This document shows positions 1 to 8,800 of a DNA stretch of 64,000 bases, one piece after another. Each line of letters starts with the position of its first letter. Positions within the stretch are counted from its first letter, which is position 1. The translations under genes were made by a program, and so were the position numbers. This DNA comes from Geomonas paludis (GTDB lineage Bacteria > Desulfobacterota > Desulfuromonadia > Geobacterales > Geobacteraceae): assembly GCF_014193585.1 (NCBI RefSeq), contig NZ_BLXY01000005.1, positions 1-64,000 of the forward strand. The letters run 5' to 3'. The notes beneath the pieces are model-generated. The model was not told the origin of the DNA, did no database searches, and saw only the letters and a program-made list of their open reading frames with translations.

Positions 1-143
1 GATGCGGGCTCAGGCCCAGGCAACCGTTCGGGCTGTGAAGAAGAGGACATGGCGTTTTACGCTTTGCGACGGGCTCGAACCCAAGACGCGAACAAACTGC
101 CATGTCCCGGAACAGAAAATCTAGCTGCTTGATCGTAAACATA

Positions 144-251
144 CAAGGCGCAAGGACGCAAAGACAGCATACAACAGCAGCTGCAAAGGCATGAACGGGT
201 GAAGGCTTGCCGTTTCTCTTTGCGCCTCCGCGGCTTTGCGGCTTTGCGTTG
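144..251. repeat. Interspersed GC-rich inverted repeat
   Basis: Two arms built on the word CGCAAAG/CTTTGCG (about 144-165 and 217-250) face each other. The same kind of element recurs at 59690-59815. Together they look like a dispersed non-coding repeat of this genome. Apart from this repeat I see nothing assignable in bases 1-296; the frame open from base 1 to about 135 has no recognisable protein features. Confidence 0.5.
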
Positions 252-296
252 AGGCTTGAGAGAATGCGGAAGTATCTTTTGCAACGGGCATTTTGT

Positions 297-302
297 TATA
301 AT
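297..302 (+). promoter_or_regulatory. Likely -10 box of the ferritin-like gene
   Basis: A perfect TATAAT lies 58 bases before the start codon at 360 in an AT-rich patch. No good -35 box is visible at the usual spacing. Confidence 0.35.
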
Positions 303-359
303 TAATTATCGGCACAAGAGGTGCCTGTCACGCTTTGTCTGAGAGCAAGGGGGAACACC

Positions 360-839
360 ATGAACATTTTCGATTGCGCCATAAAGATAGAGGAAGAAAC
401 CAAGGCATACTATCAAGGTCTGGAAGCCGAAGCGATGGAGCCCGAGATGAAGGTACTCTTCTCGATGCTTGCCGCTTCCGAAGAGGAACACCAAAGGAAA
501 CTGAGAAGGCTCAGAAAGAGAATGGCTGGGGCCAAGCTTGACGGACTGACCGGCAATGTCTGCAGGTTCAGACCGCTGCTCAGCCAGAGAGAACTCCTTG
601 AGGAAACGGGACGCGACCCGAACCTGTACCGCTTCGCGGTGGCCAACGAGGAGCAGGACATCCGCTTCTACGAGGAACTGGCGGCGGCGGAGGAGGACGA
701 GACCACGCGCAAAGGTCTGCTCATGCTGGCTCAGGAAGAACGGCGCCACCTGCAAAAGGTGACCAACATCTACTCTTTCGTGGAGACGCCGAAAACCTTC
801 CTGGCCTGGAGCGAGTTCGGCAACAGGCAGGAACTCTAG
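360..839 (+). CDS. Ferritin-like / rubrerythrin-family protein
   Basis: A 159-residue, highly charged, all-helical protein with the ferritin-like (rubrerythrin) pattern. Residues near the N-terminus read AIKIEEETKAYYQ, followed by EEEHQRKL, and the second half repeats the pattern with NEEQDIRFYEELA and AQEERRHLQK. These Glu and ExxH motifs are the usual di-iron ligands of the four-helix bundle. No C-terminal rubredoxin-like Cys pair is present, so it is a ferritin-like domain only. The start at 360 is preceded by AAGGGGG; an in-frame ATG at 321 would add a non-conserved tail. The likely role is iron or peroxide handling in the cytoplasm, inferred from the family. It is monocistronic and followed by a terminator. 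Confidence 0.85.
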   Translation: MNIFDCAIKIEEETKAYYQGLEAEAMEPEMKVLFSMLAASEEEHQRKLRRLRKRMAGAKLDGLTGNVCRFRPLLSQRELLEETGRDPNLYRFAVANEEQDIRFYEELAAAEEDETTRKGLLMLAQEERRHLQKVTNIYSFVETPKTFLAWSEFGNRQEL

Positions 840-862
840 CACCGTCTGCGTGAAGAAACGAA

Positions 863-895
863 GAAGCCCGCCGGCAACGGCGGGCTTTCTTTTTT
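863..895 (+). terminator. Rho-independent terminator of the ferritin-like gene
   Basis: A GCCCGCCG/CGGCGGGC stem with a short loop is followed by TTTCTTTTTT, 24 bases after the stop codon. Confidence 0.85.
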
Positions 896-903
896 AAGAT
901 CAA

Positions 904-1038
904 AACCATTGGCCACGGAGAAAATCTGAGGAAATCTGAGAAGTCAAAATCAGAAGACGGGTTAAAGGCTTGTGGTTAAACATGGAAGGATTTCCGGTTT
1001 TCTCAGAAGTTCTCAGATTTTCTCCGTGGCCAATGGTT
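904..1038. repeat. Long inverted repeat with perfect 27-bp arms
   Basis: Bases 904-930 are the exact reverse complement of 1012-1038, and the similarity continues imperfectly inwards. The 81-base centre shows no gene. It could form a long hairpin between the convergent genes ending at 839 and 1047, and may be a dispersed non-autonomous element. Confidence 0.7.
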
Positions 1039-1046
1039 CTCGGTTC

Positions 1047-1319
1047 TTATTCGGTCTCGGGCTTGGCGGGGTCGTAGGCACTGTCGGGGTCGCACTCGGG
1101 ACGGAGGTAGCGCTCCAACCCCTCGTAGAGACGGTCGGAGGTCAGCTTGATCGCCATGACCATGTCCATCTCCTGGACGATCCCCTGCTTCAGGTAGCTC
1201 AGGTGCAGCCGGTCCACCAGCCCCTTCAACTGCTGCGACAGGCAGTAGACCTCTTTCAGCATCACGTAGTTGCTCTCGGCAAGCTCCTGCAGCCGTTCGT
1301 CTTTCAGTCCGGATGTCAT
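1047..1319 (-). CDS. Small helical protein of unknown function
   Basis: A 90-residue acidic protein with no domain I recognise. It looks mostly alpha-helical, with a heptad-like stretch around residues 10-70 (LQELAES, LKGLVDRLHLSYLKQ). This resembles small Spo0E-like or aspartyl-phosphate-phosphatase-like helical hairpins, but the similarity is too weak to name. It lies 22 bp downstream of the ferredoxin gene on the same strand and is probably co-transcribed with it. Confidence 0.65.
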   Translation of the reverse strand: MTSGLKDERLQELAESNYVMLKEVYCLSQQLKGLVDRLHLSYLKQGIVQEMDMVMAIKLTSDRLYEGLERYLRPECDPDSAYDPAKPETE

Positions 1320-1341
1320 GGTCCCTCCCCGGCGCCCGGCC

Positions 1342-1530
1342 TCAGCGCCACGCGATGCAGTTGACCGGGCAGCTGTCTATGGCCTGTTGGATCTTCTCCC
1401 TGTCTGCGCCCCCCGGTCCGTGCACCTCGGAGACACCGTCGCCGTTGAGCCGGAACATGTCGGGGAGGATGCTCACGCAAAGCCCACACCCTATGCAGAC
1501 CTGCTGGTCGACGTACACCTGGCTCGGCAT
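1342..1530 (-). CDS. Single-cluster 4Fe-4S ferredoxin
   Basis: A 62-residue ferredoxin of the monocluster type. The N-terminal motif CIGCGLC (Cys12, Cys15, Cys18) and the distal Cys-Pro (Cys55) supply four ligands for one [4Fe-4S] cluster. The acidic body and C-terminal CPVNCIAW are typical of the ferredoxin I-like family. The start at 1530 (ATG) has GGGAGGGA six bases upstream; a GTG two codons earlier overlaps this site. It is a soluble cytoplasmic electron carrier with unknown partner. It sits downstream of the hgcAB group on the same strand but 143 bp from the DUF1540 gene, so co-transcription is uncertain. Confidence 0.85.
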   Translation of the reverse strand: MPSQVYVDQQVCIGCGLCVSILPDMFRLNGDGVSEVHGPGGADREKIQQAIDSCPVNCIAWR

Positions 1531-1673
1531 CTGCACTCCCTCCCAATAGAAGGTGGAAACGGGTTAAAGATACACGAAGATCGGCAAATGTCACCCGTCC
1601 GGGGCAGGGGCGGGAGAGAGTTGCGGCGCTGCGAAGGGGGCTGCGGTTGGTGGGGAATGGTGAACGGCGACGG

Positions 1674-1973
1674 CTATTTCGGCTTGTAGGTGAAGCAGTC
1701 GGGATGCGACTCGTGCATGCCGACGTCGACGGCGGGAGCCGTGCACTCCAGGGACTGGTTGTAGCTGCAGTTCTCCACCTTGCAGGCGCCGATGCCGCCT
1801 TGGACGTCGATGATCCCCCCCCTCTGGCTGCCCTGCATGTAGGTATCGCACTCGGGGCAGAGGTCGCCGGGGCCGCCTACCGTGATGGCGAGCGTGTGGC
1901 AGGAGTTGTGCTTGTTATAGGCGCACTGCGTAACGTTGCAGGAGTTGATCTTGACCATCTGCTTCTCTTCCAT
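1674..1973 (-). CDS. Tandem DUF1540 cysteine-rich protein
   Basis: A 99-residue protein made of two DUF1540 units, each with four cysteines in the order C-x4-C, C, C (CNVTQCAYN ... LCPECDTY and CKVENCSYN ... HPDCFTY). DUF1540 proteins are small and metal-binding in appearance; their function is unknown. The start at 1973 has a strong AAAAGGAGG seven bases upstream; a longer in-frame start at 2042 lacks this. It follows hgcB by 81 bp on the same strand. A link to metal handling is inference from cysteine content and neighbourhood only. Confidence 0.8.
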   Translation of the reverse strand: MEEKQMVKINSCNVTQCAYNKHNSCHTLAITVGGPGDLCPECDTYMQGSQRGGIIDVQGGIGACKVENCSYNQSLECTAPAVDVGMHESHPDCFTYKPK

Positions 1974-2054
1974 GTTTTGCCTCCTTTTAGGCGGCCCCCT
2001 TCGCGCATTAGGAGGTTTTAACAGAACGGCCTTGATAGTCAAGCAGGCAAGGTC

Positions 2055-2348
2055 CTACCCGCAACACCCCCCGCCGCTGAAGCCGGGAAGCTTCTTCTCC
2101 CGGAGCCACTCGTGGATCATGCCGCTGGCGCACCCTACCCCGGCGTCCACCTTGAGGGCCGCTGGCGGGCAGTTGAGCGCGCAGGCGCCGCACTCCATGC
2201 AGGCGTCGCGATCGACGACGACGGCCTTTTTCCCCTCGACGCGAAAGACCTGGTGCGGACAGACCTCGACGCACCTGCCGCAGCCGATGCAGCGCGCAGT
2301 GTCAAGCTCCAGCGTGGCCACCCCTTCCAGATACCTGAATCCTTTCAT
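2055..2348 (-). CDS. hgcB: HgcB, ferredoxin of the mercury methylation system
   Basis: A 97-residue 2[4Fe-4S] ferredoxin. Cluster ligands are C20-x2-C23-x2-C26-x3-C30 and C50-x2-C53-x2-C56-x3-C60. The second motif reads CMECGACALNCP, typical of HgcB, with Cys73 following and a vicinal Cys95-Cys96 pair at the C-terminus (GGGCCG). HgcB is known to supply low-potential electrons to the corrinoid protein HgcA, and its C-terminal cysteines are thought to help pass Hg(II). It starts 10 bp after the hgcA stop, and its ribosome-binding site (GAGGGGG) overlaps the end of hgcA, as expected for translational coupling. Pairing with HgcA makes the call firm. Confidence 0.95.
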   Translation of the reverse strand: MKGFRYLEGVATLELDTARCIGCGRCVEVCPHQVFRVEGKKAVVVDRDACMECGACALNCPPAALKVDAGVGCASGMIHEWLREKKLPGFSGGGCCG

Positions 2349-2358
2349 AGCTTCCCCC

Positions 2359-3519
2359 TCAGACCAACAGACGTCCGGCTACGACGATGAAGAGCGCGGC
2401 GCCCAGGGCAGCCGCCATGACGGGAAGTCCCAGGCGCATCTCCTTCTTCACCCCGGACTTGGACGTGTAGGTGGTGCAGCCGGTGAAGTTGAGGGTGTAG
2501 AAGGAGGAGACGGCGGGCAGCGCCAGGAAACAGCCCAGCGTCGCCGCCACACCCCACCCTGCCCCGCCGGCCAGCGCATAGAGGAGCGCGCAGTAGACCA
2601 CTCCCGCCAAGGCCCCCTTGACCGCGAAGCTCCGCCCGGGGAGCAGCGGCAGCAAAAGCGGGCCGACGGCGATGCCGGTAAAGACGGCGCCCAGAAGGGC
2701 AAGCGCCGCGGCGGCCGCGACGTCGGCACTCCAGAAAAGACGCGCCACGAGGTAGACGAGCGCCGTCACCGGGAGCACGGGCTTCGCGGCCAGCACCAGT
2801 TCCACCGGGACCAGCACCAGGCGGTCGTACCAGTTGAAGCGCAGCTCGCGCATGGCGGGCGTGGCCGCGCCCTGGTCGAGGTAGGCGGGAAGATCGGCCG
2901 CGCGCACGGTGGCGTAGGCGACCTCGAAGCCGCATCTTTGTTTCACCCGGTGCGCCGAGACCCCGGCTGCCCCCAGGATGGGGAGGATCAGGCGCCGGTG
3001 GCTCACCACCTGGGCGAGGCCGGTGTTCTCGATGCGGCGCACCAATTCGCCGGTGCCGAAGGTCCCCTTCCCCGCCGCGCACCAGACGTTGATACCGTAG
3101 GTCTCCAGGACCAGGAGCCACACGTTCCTGCCGCAAAGGGCCCGGCGCACGATGTCGTAGCTCATCTTGTAGTTCGCCGTCACCACGACCGGCGCCTCGC
3201 TGTCGGGTGCGCCGATGGCGTAGAGGCCGGGAGGGACCATGAAGGTCATCCTGTTGATGCCCCAGCGCGCCAGGCAGGCGCCCAGGTGGTCGGCAAGGGT
3301 CAGGGTGCCGCCGATCTGGGGCGCCCGGCCGCTTCCCGCCGCAACCCAGCGCAAAAAGCCGGGAACTTTATCGGTGATTTCTCCGCCGCCGGCGGAGGTG
3401 GGAGGGCCTCAACAGGGAGGCGCATCGGGGTTCGCGCCGGCTTCCGGCGCGCAGGAGGAGGGAGAGGCCTGCTTCACCTCGATCTTCTTGAAGCTGCGCA
3501 TCCTGATCTCTTGGCTCAT
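2359..3519 (-). CDS. hgcA: HgcA, corrinoid methyltransferase for Hg(II), with in-frame TGA (candidate selenoprotein)
   Basis: HgcA transfers a methyl group from its corrinoid cofactor to Hg(II), forming methylmercury. The signature cap-helix motif NVWCAAGK is present (Asn144 to Lys151, Cys147 being the lower cobalt ligand), followed by about five transmembrane helices (residues about 230-386). The reading frame is open from ATG 3519 to the stop at 2359 except for one TGA at 3411-3409 (codon 37), in the context Pro-Pro-Cys-TGA-Gly-Pro-Pro. ATG 3519 has GGGGAGGA upstream and overlaps the arsR stop (ATGA), so it is the natural start. The only alternative is TTG 3354, which has no ribosome-binding site and loses the N-terminal Cys-rich tail. 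A stem-loop lies 11 nt after the TGA. I infer selenocysteine at residue 37 of 386; protein evidence is absent. Confidence 0.9.
3381..3411 (-). promoter_or_regulatory. Putative bacterial SECIS element in hgcA
   Basis: The TGA occupies 3411-3409. Eleven bases later a perfect 7-bp stem CTCCGCC/GGCGGAG closes a GGC loop, so the apical loop begins about 18 nt after the TGA. Bacterial SECIS elements are known to have a small loop with a G in its first two positions at about 16-37 nt from the UGA. This one fits, though GC-rich hairpins are common in this genome. Confidence 0.6.
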
Positions 3520-3919
3520 GGTTCATCCTCCCCGGGGCCGTGCCCCGCGATATCCGTTTTTTTGGATTTACCGTGGTCGGGACAGCAGGCGGGATCGCGG
3601 CGGTCCCGCAGCCGCCCCAGGTCCTCCCGCGCGGTCTCGGTGGTCAGCAGGAAGTTGCGCAAGACCGGGACCAGGAACTGCTGCACCGGTTCCAGCGCGG
3701 TCGCCACCGAGTAGTGGTTCCACGCCCCCACCCGGCGCCCCTGCAGCCAGCCTGCGTTCTTCAGGATGGCGAGCTGCCGGGAGACCGTGGATTGGGGCAG
3801 CCTCAGGACGGTCACCAGGTCGCAGACGCAGAGCTCGCCGGCTTCAAGCAGCAAAGCCAAAAGGCGCAACCGGGTATGGTCATCCAGGGATTGGAACAGG
3901 ATAGCGAGTTTTTCCATGC
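3516..3919 (-). CDS. ArsR-family metalloregulator upstream of hgcAB
   Basis: A winged-helix repressor of the ArsR/SmtB family, 134 residues from ATG 3919. The N-terminal half has the classic MEKLAILFQSLDDHTRLRLL opening, then ELCVCDLV, the paired cysteines of the metal-binding type, and the recognition helix LPQSTVSRQLAILKNAG. The C-terminal tail carries a further Cys-Cys (DPACCPDHG). The stop codon overlaps the hgcA start, so the two are translationally coupled. ArsR-like regulators next to hgcAB are known in other methylators; here it probably senses arsenic or another thiophilic metal and represses its own operon. The start is uncertain: ATG 3931 and TTG 3953 are also in frame and none has a clear ribosome-binding site. 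Confidence 0.85.
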
Positions 3920-3928
3920 ACGGCAGCA

Positions 3929-3948
3929 TATCCAATTTTTCGGATATT
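3929..3948. promoter_or_regulatory. Palindrome at the arsR start, possible operator
   Basis: ATATCC-N8-GGATAT forms a two-fold symmetric site immediately before the likely arsR start. Position and symmetry suit an autoregulatory ArsR operator. This is inference; it does not match the best-known ArsR operator word. Confidence 0.35.
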
Positions 3949-4027
3949 AGCAAGAATCCTTTCCAGAAGGAACTGCCTATAAATGTACAAGCCGATATGT
4001 AACGAAGGGGGGAAACTAAAACAAAGG

Positions 4028-4075
4028 GGCAGGCGGAGGGTTGAGGCTGAGAACATTTCTCAACCTCAACCTGCC
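4028..4075 (-). terminator. Terminator of the parvulin gene
   Basis: A long stem (GGCAGG/CCTGCC, then GGTTGAGG/CCTCAACC, then GAGA/TCTC) begins just downstream of the stop at 4085. On the minus strand it is followed by a T-rich tail (CTTTGTTTTAGTTT). Confidence 0.6.
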
Positions 4076-4084
4076 AAGTAAGTG

Positions 4085-5131
4085 CTACTTGAGGAGAAAA
4101 TCAATCTTCGCATCCTGACGGGCTTTACCAACGTACTGGGCCATAGCCTGGTTAATCTTCTGTGCTTTGAGGTAACCCTCAATCTTTTCCTTGGCGACAG
4201 ATAGGGACACTTTGTCCGCCTTAATACGATCAGTCTGTTTAATTATATGATACCCGTACTCTGTCTCCACCACGCCACTTACCTCGCCCGGCTGCAGGGC
4301 AAAGGCGGCCTGCTCAAAGGCGGGGACCATCTTTCCTTTACCAAAGTAGCCCAGATCGCCACCGGCGTTGCTGCTCGGGCAGGTAGAATTATCCTTGGCG
4401 GCCGCCGCAAAGTCTGCGCCTGCAGCAATTTTTTTCTGCAGTTCATCTGCTTTCTCACGTGCTTTTTTCTTCTCCTCAGGGGTAGCCTTCGCGTCAGCAC
4501 CGATCAGGATATGACTAACACGAACCTGTTCCTGCTGCAGGAACTTGTCGGGATTGTCATCATAGAATTTTTTGATTTCCTCTTCCGACACCTTAACATC
4601 CGGGGCAACCTTAGTGCTTACAAAATTGGCAATGACCAGATCACGTCGCGAATATTCACGCAGCATGCTCTCCGTCATCTTGATGTTCTCAAGCTCCTTT
4701 TCAAACGCTTTCGGATCCTTAAAGCCAGATTTAATCTGCGCTAGCTTTGCATCTGCCTGTTTATCAAGGTCCTTTACCTCCAGCCCCTTCCCTCCCTGGT
4801 ACAAGAGTTCTGCGCTGATAAGCTGGTCGAGGGCCTGCTTCTCGAACTCCTTTTGCATATAAGGGGCAACCTGAACGCCACCGGCCAAAAGAATCTTCTT
4901 GCTACGCTCGAGCTCGTTGCGAGTTATTGCGCTGCCGTTTACACGGGCGACGACGTCCCGCCCATTGTCGACCGGCGCAATCTCGGAGGCGCCTGCAGGC
5001 GGCGTCGGGGTGACTGCAGCAGTCGGTGCGGCAGACTTTTCAGTACTCGTATTCATCCCCGCACATCCGGAAAGTGCTGCGACGAGACATAAAGCCAGCA
5101 GTGAATTCGGTGCTAAGCGGTGATAATGCAT
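4085..5131 (-). CDS. SurA/PrsA-like peptidyl-prolyl isomerase lipoprotein
   Basis: A 348-residue exported foldase. Residues 1-22 are a lipoprotein signal with lipobox LSGC (Cys23), followed by a low-complexity Pro/Ala linker. A SurA N-terminal-like helical chaperone segment runs from about residue 60 to 190 (VNGSAITRNELERSKKIL ... QLISAELLYQGG). Next comes a parvulin rotamase domain at about 200-300, with VRVSHILIGADA, GGDLGYFGKGKMVPAFEQAAFAL and TEYGYHIIK. A short C-terminal helix resembles that of the two other SurA-like proteins in the window (25544-26185 and 26658-27665). Near c-type cytochrome genes it probably helps fold exported multiheme proteins. The start at 5131 has GGAGGAAACC upstream. 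Confidence 0.9.
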   Translation of the reverse strand: MHYHRLAPNSLLALCLVAALSGCAGMNTSTEKSAAPTAAVTPTPPAGASEIAPVDNGRDVVARVNGSAITRNELERSKKILLAGGVQVAPYMQKEFEKQALDQLISAELLYQGGKGLEVKDLDKQADAKLAQIKSGFKDPKAFEKELENIKMTESMLREYSRRDLVIANFVSTKVAPDVKVSEEEIKKFYDDNPDKFLQQEQVRVSHILIGADAKATPEEKKKAREKADELQKKIAAGADFAAAAKDNSTCPSSNAGGDLGYFGKGKMVPAFEQAAFALQPGEVSGVVETEYGYHIIKQTDRIKADKVSLSVAKEKIEGYLKAQKINQAMAQYVGKARQDAKIDFLLK

Positions 5132-5300
5132 TAGGGTTTCCTCCAGTTGTTTGTTCCTCGCCGACGCATATCGCCAGCTGAGGTTGGCATCAATCTGTTA
5201 GACATAGAATCAGAAATGAAAATAATGCAATTGTTATATACTGTTTTTTGTGTTACATCAAGACAATATGATCTTTACTAGCTTGCAGAGGAGGATGAAG

Positions 5301-5726
5301 ATGAGTAAGAAGCATTACCTGTTAGCCGCATTTCTAGTCATGTCCGCAACACCGTCTTTGGCTCAGCAGTGGCAGCAACTCGGGACTTATGATGAGTCAA
5401 CTTATTACTTCATCAATCCGAAGACCTTCTCCATCGGCAAAGACGGCACGGTAAGCACTTGGACGAAGAGAGAGTTTAACGTTGATGTGGCAAAAACTGT
5501 GAAGGAAAGCATCCCACCTGAAAAGATCAAAGGAAAAAAAACGCATGTTTACTACGAGGAGTATGACTGTGCTGGACAGAAAAAGCGCATCCTCACTGGT
5601 ATGACCTACGATAATGAAGCAGCAACCATGAAGGACCAGGAGAAGACCGGATGGCTGCCAATCCCGGTCGGCTTGGAGAAGAACATCTTCGATGGCGTCT
5701 GCCGGAAGGCGAACGCCGGCAAGTAA
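5301..5726 (+). CDS. Adhesin E-like exported protein
   Basis: A 141-residue secreted protein with a signal peptide cleaved near SLAQQ (residues about 1-20). The mature part has the pattern of the surface-adhesin protein E family: an opening WQQLGTYDESTYYFINPKT, a central VSTWTKREF, then YEEYDCAGQKKRIL and a closing VCRKA. The two cysteines (in YDCAG and GVCRK) probably form a disulfide. ATG 5301 has GAGGAGG at ideal spacing; ATG 5295 overlaps it and ATG 5250 lacks one. It stands alone between divergent and convergent genes. The role in this organism is unknown. Confidence 0.75.
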   Translation: MSKKHYLLAAFLVMSATPSLAQQWQQLGTYDESTYYFINPKTFSIGKDGTVSTWTKREFNVDVAKTVKESIPPEKIKGKKTHVYYEEYDCAGQKKRILTGMTYDNEAATMKDQEKTGWLPIPVGLEKNIFDGVCRKANAGK

Positions 5727-5778
5727 AGACTTCATCGTTTCGTCCGCTCTCGTCCCAATTGTGTTTCTATGTCACCTA

Positions 5779-5812
5779 AAAAAGCCCGGAGGGTTTCCCC
5801 TCCGGGCATTTT
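5779..5812. terminator. Bidirectional terminator
   Basis: A GCCCGGAGGG/CCCTCCGGGC stem is flanked by AAAAAA on one side and ATTTTT on the other, between the convergent genes ending at 5726 and 5840. Confidence 0.85.
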
Positions 5813-5839
5813 TAATAGGCATCAAACTAGCATGCTTTG

Positions 5840-8800
5840 TTAGTTGCTGCCGTTCACGGTGATGTTCTTGTAGAAGTACCCCACCTGGGCGGACCCGTTG
5901 TACACATACACCTGAATCAGCTTGGTGCCCGCAGCCAGGTAGGTGTGGGTCTTGCTGATGGTGGTAGCGCCGGAGGTCAGGTAGATGTTGTACTTTGCAT
6001 CGCCCCACATCACCTTCACCTGGGTGTTGGCCGGAAGGCCGGTCAGGGTGAGGGTCCCGCCGAGGTTGCCGGTGGCGTCGTTCCAGGAGATGACGCTAGG
6101 CTGCGGAACCACGGCTTCGAAGGACTTGGTGGTGGAGGTGGACTTCCCTTCCTCGTCCTTCACGACCAGGGTTACGCTCTTGCTGCCAGCGCCGGTGAAG
6201 GTGACGGTCGCCTTCTTCGGATCGGTTGCATCCTGGGCGACGGTGCCGCCTACTGCGCTCCAGGTGTAGGTGGAGAAGCCTTTGCCGCCCTGCGCGTCTG
6301 CTGCATTGAGGGCGAGGCTGTCGGTGGTGAAGACCTGGGTGCCCGGTGCGACCGGGTCGACGTCAGCAATGACGGTGGTGATGCTGGCGGTCGGGTCGAT
6401 GCCGATGCCGGAATCGGTTGCATTGATGCTGGTCAGGTAAGCCTTGAAGTTATCCCGGCTGCCGTGATCCACACCTTTCACGTCGATGAAGTTGACGCCC
6501 GACGCGCTCGGGTACAGTGCCTCGGCACGATCAAGCTCGGTGACGCGCTTGTGGGTGGTGGCGGCGCCAGCGGTGAAGGTGCCATTTTCCCATGCGCCGA
6601 GTTCTTCGAACTTAACCTCTACAGCGCCGCCAGCCTTGGTGGCTACCTCTGCGGCGGTCTCGATATCCTCAGAGTTACCAACAATTTCCATCATTTCGGC
6701 GGGAGACTGCATGAAGTTGCCGCCTGCGGTTGCCCTGATTGCAGTGCCAACCATATTGATGCTGCCGTCGAAAATCGGTGCCTTGGCACTGGCAGCCGGA
6801 GCATGGCAGTCGGCACAGCCGAAGCCGGCCTCGGTTTTCTTGCCCAGGACGAACTTGGCGGTCGGGCGGATGCCGTGGGTCAGCTTGTAGGGGCCGGCAA
6901 CCAACCCAAGCTGGGTGCCGCTCCAGGACTTGCCGTCAACGCTGTCCTTGATGGAGTTGCGCCAATCTTTGTAGGCAGTGATTTCTTCCGGGGTGGAGAA
7001 CATTGCGTTGCCGCCGTAAACGCCGACATACTTGAATGCGCCGGTGAAGGTGCCGTTCGGTGCGTAGGCGCTCTGGAAGCTCCCAGAGCCGAAGCCGACC
7101 GGGATCGGGGCAAAGCCGGAGGGGCCATAGTTCATGCCAGCCTTCATGTCGCGGGACAGCCACGGGTCGTAGTTGGTGCTCGGGGTGACCTCAATCGAGC
7201 CATGGACACTCGGTTGACGTCCCGGGACGCCGTCGCCGTTGGCGTCGACGGAGCCGTCGACGTTGTTCCAGATAGCAGCGGTGATCAGGTTGACCGCGTA
7301 GATCTTACGGCGCCAGTTCGGGTTGACACCGGCCGAGGTGGTCTTGAAGTCGTTGCCGTATTTCTGCCAGGTGTACAGCGGGAACCATTTCTCGAGGTTG
7401 TTGCCGACCGGAGCTCCCTGGCCCATCGGGTCAGAGAACATCCCCATCATGCCGCGCTCCTTTTTGAAGCCAAGCATGTTGGGATAGCGATTCCCGGAGG
7501 TGCAGTCGAGAAGACGCACTACCATCTGCTCGCGTGCCAGGTGGCAGACGGTGCAGTCCATCACGTCGAGGTGGTTACCGGTCACGTCCTGCTCAGCACC
7601 GTTGGCGGGGTTGAGGCCGACAGCCTTGGTTACGTTGGCCAGCAGGCCTGCGTTCTGGTGGGCAATGGTCGGGTTCGGCGCCCCGAAGGTTTCGATGCTG
7701 AGACCGTCGCGGTTCTTGCCGGTGACGTGGCAACCGTCACAGGTCTTGACGGTGTTCTGGCTGTTAACGGTGGCAACTTTCGCCGGGTTGGCCTCTACGC
7801 CGCCGGCGCTGTCATAACCACGACCCGGGTCGCAGGCGCTCTTGCCGTCAAAGTTAACCTTACCCTGCGCGTCGACGGTATCCACCTTGGTGGTGTTGGT
7901 ATTCATGTGGCAACCGGAGCAGTTGAGGGTGATGTGTACGTCATACCCTTCGGCCCAGAGATCGCCACGCTTGAACCACTCTGCACGCGGGAACGGAACG
8001 GTACTCTTCTTAAGCACGTTCTGGTCCTGATGCATTCCGTCGGCAAGGGTGGCCTGGTAGTAGATCGGGCCGGAACCCGCGGGGTTGGCGCCACCCAGGA
8101 AGCCCGGGGTCGCCATGGCAGTGGCCTTGTTGAATTCGGTCATGCCCATGGCAGCCGGCCAGCCTGCCGGAATCATCGGGTTGGAGGGCTGATTGATGCC
8201 AATGCCCGCCTGGGTCATGTACAGGGTCGGAGATGCAGCATAAGGGCCTTTCCAGTCCCAGGTGAAGGCAGTCTGCCCGTCCATGGTCATCGGCGCGTTG
8301 AAGTCGAAGGCCGGCATAGCCAATCCGGTGAAGGACTGGGTGAACTGGCCGGTGTAGATCATCGGAGCGGAAGAGAGGAAGTCCCTCATCATGTCCGGCA
8401 GATCCTTAAGGTTCGACGGGGTGTGGCAGTTGCGGCAGTTCTGGCTGGGGGGATCGTACTTCAGCTTGGAAAGGCCCAGGCTGGAGAGGGACACCACACC
8501 GGTGTCCTTGTCCTTCTGGATCAGGCCGGTAGCGAAGTCGTAGGCCTGGGTGAACATGTTCATGAAACCGGCGCCGAAGGACGGGGTCGCATTATGCGCA
8601 CCGCTGTAGGTCATCACCGAGGACATCAGGTTGCTGTAGCCCTCGAAGTGACACATGAGGCAGTCCATCTCCTTGACGTTAGGCATCATTACCTGCCCAG
8701 CGACCACAGGCATCTTGGAGCCGTCCGGCATAGTCATTTCCATCGGCTGGCCCCACCCGCCCGGAGCGGTCACAGGGGTGGTGCCGTTCCAGATGGGGTA

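Noticed and set aside
1-135. 3' end of a gene entering from the left
   Set aside because: A plus-strand frame is open to about 135 but shows no recognisable protein and overlaps a GACATGGC/GCCATGTC inverted pair; not supportable.
2359-3354. hgcA starting at TTG 3354
   Set aside because: No ribosome-binding site, loss of the N-terminal tail, and ATG 3519 overlaps the arsR stop with a strong ribosome-binding site.
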